Below are positions 62,254-64,000 of a DNA stretch of 64,000 bases, piece by piece. Under the pieces are notes generated by a model that was not told the DNA's origin, did not search any database, and saw only the letters and a program-made list of their open reading frames with translations. The translations under genes were made by a program, and so were the position numbers. Numbering within the stretch: the stretch's first letter is position 1; each line of letters opens with the position of its first letter. This DNA is from Pirellulaceae bacterium. Its GTDB lineage: Bacteria > Planctomycetota > Planctomycetia > Pirellulales > Pirellulaceae. The stretch is from assembly GCA_029243025.1 (NCBI GenBank), contig JAQWSU010000045.1, positions 558,001-622,000 on the forward strand, in the 5' to 3' direction.

Positions 62254-64000
62254 ATGAGCGAGACCCCGACGATGCCTTCCGACTCATCCCAAGCAAGCAT
62301 AAATCCCGAACAACTTCGCAGCCACCGTTGGTTCGGGCCTGATGACATGCGGTCATTCGGACATCGCTCGCGACTCAAGGGGATGGGATTCGCCGACGAG
62401 GATTACAAGGGAAAGCCCGTCATCGCGTTACTCAACACATGGAGTGAGCTGAATACTTGCCACTCGCATCTCCGCGAGCGAGCTGAGGAAGTTAAACGGG
62501 GCGTTTGGCAATCTGGCGGCTTTCCCGTCGAAGTACCTGTCATTTCACTCGGTGAAATGCTGATGAAACCCACCACGATGCTCTATCGCAATTTATTGGC
62601 GATGGAGACCGAGGAAGTGTTGCGTTGTCATCCGATTGACGGTGTCGTGCTGATGGGAGGATGTGACAAGACGACGCCTGCGTTGCTGATGGGCGCCATC
62701 ACCATGAACATCCCTACCATTTTCTTTCCTGCAGGACCTGCCTTGAATGCGAAGTGGGGCAAAGAAACTTTGGGCAGCGGTAGTGACGTATGGAAATATT
62801 GGGCCGAACGATGTGCTGGTAATCTGTGCGATGAAGCTTGGTGTCAAATCGAAAACAGCATTGCGCGTTCTGCCGGCCATTGCATGACAATGGGCACCGC
62901 TTCCACGATGAGCTCCATTGCTGAAGTACTCGGCATGATCCTGCCAAACGGATCCTCCATTCCCGCAGTCATCGCCGATCATGCCCGCCTGGCAACCGCC
63001 ACAGGACGTCGGATTGTTGACATGGTTTGGGAGGACCTTAAGCCCTCCGATATCATCTCCACCGAATCTTTTGAAAACGCAATCATTACGGATATGGCGA
63101 TTAGCGGATCAACCAACGCAATCGTACATCTGATTGCACTCGCCGGGCGAGCGGGATTGAAGCTTACGATGGAAGACTTTGACCGACTGTCTCGAATCAC
63201 GCCAGTCGTGGCCAATGTTCGTCCAGCCGGTAAATATTTGATGGAGGACTTTTACAATGCGGGCGGCCTGAAAGCTCTGCTCAATCAAATCGGTAACTTA
63301 CTGCACTTGGATAGCATGACGGTGACCGGAAAAACGCTGGGCGAAAATATTCAAGGTGCGGAAGTTTTTGACGATGACGTGATCCGCTCTCGTGACAACC
63401 CGATTGCCGAGTCCGGCGGAACCTACGTTCTCCAAGGCAACCTGGCTCCGCATGGGTGTGTGATCAAACCGGCAGCAGCCGACCCTAATCTGCGCAAACA
63501 TCGCGGACCAGCCGTCGTATTCGACAATTATCGTGATCTAAAAAGTCGACTAAACGACCCGGAATTGGAGATTACGGCAAATTCCGTGATTGTACTTCGA
63601 AGCGCTGGACCTTTAGGAGCACCGGGATTTCCCGAATGGGGCATGTTACCCATCCCCAATCACCTGCTGAAGGCTGGTGTACGCGATATGGTGCGAATCT
63701 CGGACGCCCGCATGAGCGGGACCAGCTACGGGACCTGCGTTCTTCACGTGTCACCAGAATCACACCTGGGTGGTCCACTGGCGTTAGTGAGAGATGGAGA
63801 TACGATCGAATTGGATGTTGACGAACGACGACTCCAAGTGATGGTCAGTGAACAGGAGCTTGCGGAGCGACGTGAAAAGTGGCAGGCCCCGGCTCCGAAA
63901 TATGAGCGAGGATACGGCCAGCTTTTCACGAAACATGTGACCCAGGCACACGAAGGCTGTGACTTTGACTTTCTTCAAGAAAAGAAGCAGACACCGGACC
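62254..64000 (+). CDS. IlvD/Edd-family sugar-acid dehydratase (L-arabinonate dehydratase type), 3' end off window
   Basis: About 582 codons are visible without a stop. Family motifs include 'KPVIALLNTWSELNTCHSHL' (cluster Cys), 'VVLMGGCDKTTPALLMGA', the 'GHCMTMGTASTMSSIAEVLG' segment, 'AISGSTNAIVHL' and the late 'SDARMSGTSYGTCVLHVSPE'. 'GFPVEVPVISLGEM' and the GxCDKTTP form are closest to L-arabinonate or related aldonate dehydratases rather than IlvD, but the substrate is inferred. It should bind an iron-sulfur cluster and Mg. With the divergent GntP permease it forms a sugar-acid uptake and dehydration pair. A second in-frame ATG at 62272 is also a possible start. Confidence 0.88.
   Translation, partial: MSETPTMPSDSSQASINPEQLRSHRWFGPDDMRSFGHRSRLKGMGFADEDYKGKPVIALLNTWSELNTCHSHLRERAEEVKRGVWQSGGFPVEVPVISLGEMLMKPTTMLYRNLLAMETEEVLRCHPIDGVVLMGGCDKTTPALLMGAITMNIPTIFFPAGPALNAKWGKETLGSGSDVWKYWAERCAGNLCDEAWCQIENSIARSAGHCMTMGTASTMSSIAEVLGMILPNGSSIPAVIADHARLATATGRRIVDMVWEDLKPSDIISTESFENAIITDMAISGSTNAIVHLIALAGRAGLKLTMEDFDRLSRITPVVANVRPAGKYLMEDFYNAGGLKALLNQIGNLLHLDSMTVTGKTLGENIQGAEVFDDDVIRSRDNPIAESGGTYVLQGNLAPHGCVIKPAAADPNLRKHRGPAVVFDNYRDLKSRLNDPELEITANSVIVLRSAGPLGAPGFPEWGMLPIPNHLLKAGVRDMVRISDARMSGTSYGTCVLHVSPESHLGGPLALVRDGDTIELDVDERRLQVMVSEQELAERREKWQAPAPKYERGYGQLFTKHVTQAHEGCDFDFLQEKKQTPD

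Noticed and set aside
1-64000. CRISPR arrays, tRNA genes, rRNA, prophage or intact insertion sequences
   Set aside because: No regularly spaced repeats, no tRNA-like cloverleaf sequence and no transposase-like frame were noticed on either strand by reading; an automated scan was not possible here.

Overview
The window (about 52% G+C by eye) looks like a Planctomycetota chromosome, probably order Pirellulales. The evidence is a DUF1559 pseudopilin-like protein, a DUF1501 Tat protein, DUF1080 proteins, a planctomycete J-like N-terminal domain fused to NPCBM, CsrA, a TIGR03790-family protein, an exosortase/EpsI locus and a fused AmmeMemoRadiSam gene. No tRNA, rRNA, CRISPR array, prophage or intact insertion sequence was seen.

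Layout. 1-6 kb holds four minus-strand genes: a membrane coiled-coil protein running off the left edge, a BRCT/MerR/TPR protein, a secreted protein with 16-residue tandem repeats, and a membrane-anchored HEAT protein. 6.1-9.0 kb is housekeeping: a lipoate-ligase-type protein, tmk, holB and a YjbQ-family protein. 9.4-11.5 kb holds csrA with a small conserved partner and two other small proteins. 11.6-16.8 kb holds nucleotide-sugar genes (a UDP-HexNAc-type dehydrogenase, a UDP-xylose synthase and a UDP-glucuronate 4-epimerase-like protein). These flank a degraded pair of DNA-repair genes (O6-alkylguanine-DNA alkyltransferase and endonuclease V) that share one reading frame apart from a stop codon.

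16.9-48.7 kb is mainly an exopolysaccharide region, with a few unrelated genes inserted (tadA, NPCBM and DUF1559 proteins). It encodes two possible lipid-linked initiating transferases (a WecA/TagO-like enzyme and a GT4-phosphoglycosyltransferase fusion), glycosyltransferases, an O-antigen-ligase-like protein, a chain-length/BY-kinase protein, exosortase plus EpsI, an AsnB-like amidotransferase, a heparinase-like lyase, a DegT aminotransferase, WecB and WecC. It also holds an acyl carrier protein, a FabG-like reductase, a NeuD-like acyltransferase and an AMP-forming ligase. Together they suggest a glycan rich in HexNAc and uronic acids, possibly amidated and acylated. A seven-gene minus-strand run (48.7 to 41.0 kb) looks like one operon. 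Opposite it, across an 880-bp gap containing an 11-C tract, is an HTH regulator.

50.6-64 kb holds a three-part AmmeMemoRadiSam protein, a hotdog thioesterase, secreted DUF1080 and HEAT proteins, a DUF1501 protein, and a divergent sugar-acid pair: a GntP permease with an unusual soluble insert, and an IlvD/Edd-family dehydratase cut by the right edge.

The strongest candidates for follow-up are the decayed alkyltransferase-endonuclease V pair, the three-part AmmeMemoRadiSam fusion with an unassigned middle region, the BRCT-MerR-TPR protein, and the acyl-carrier module inside the exopolysaccharide operon.
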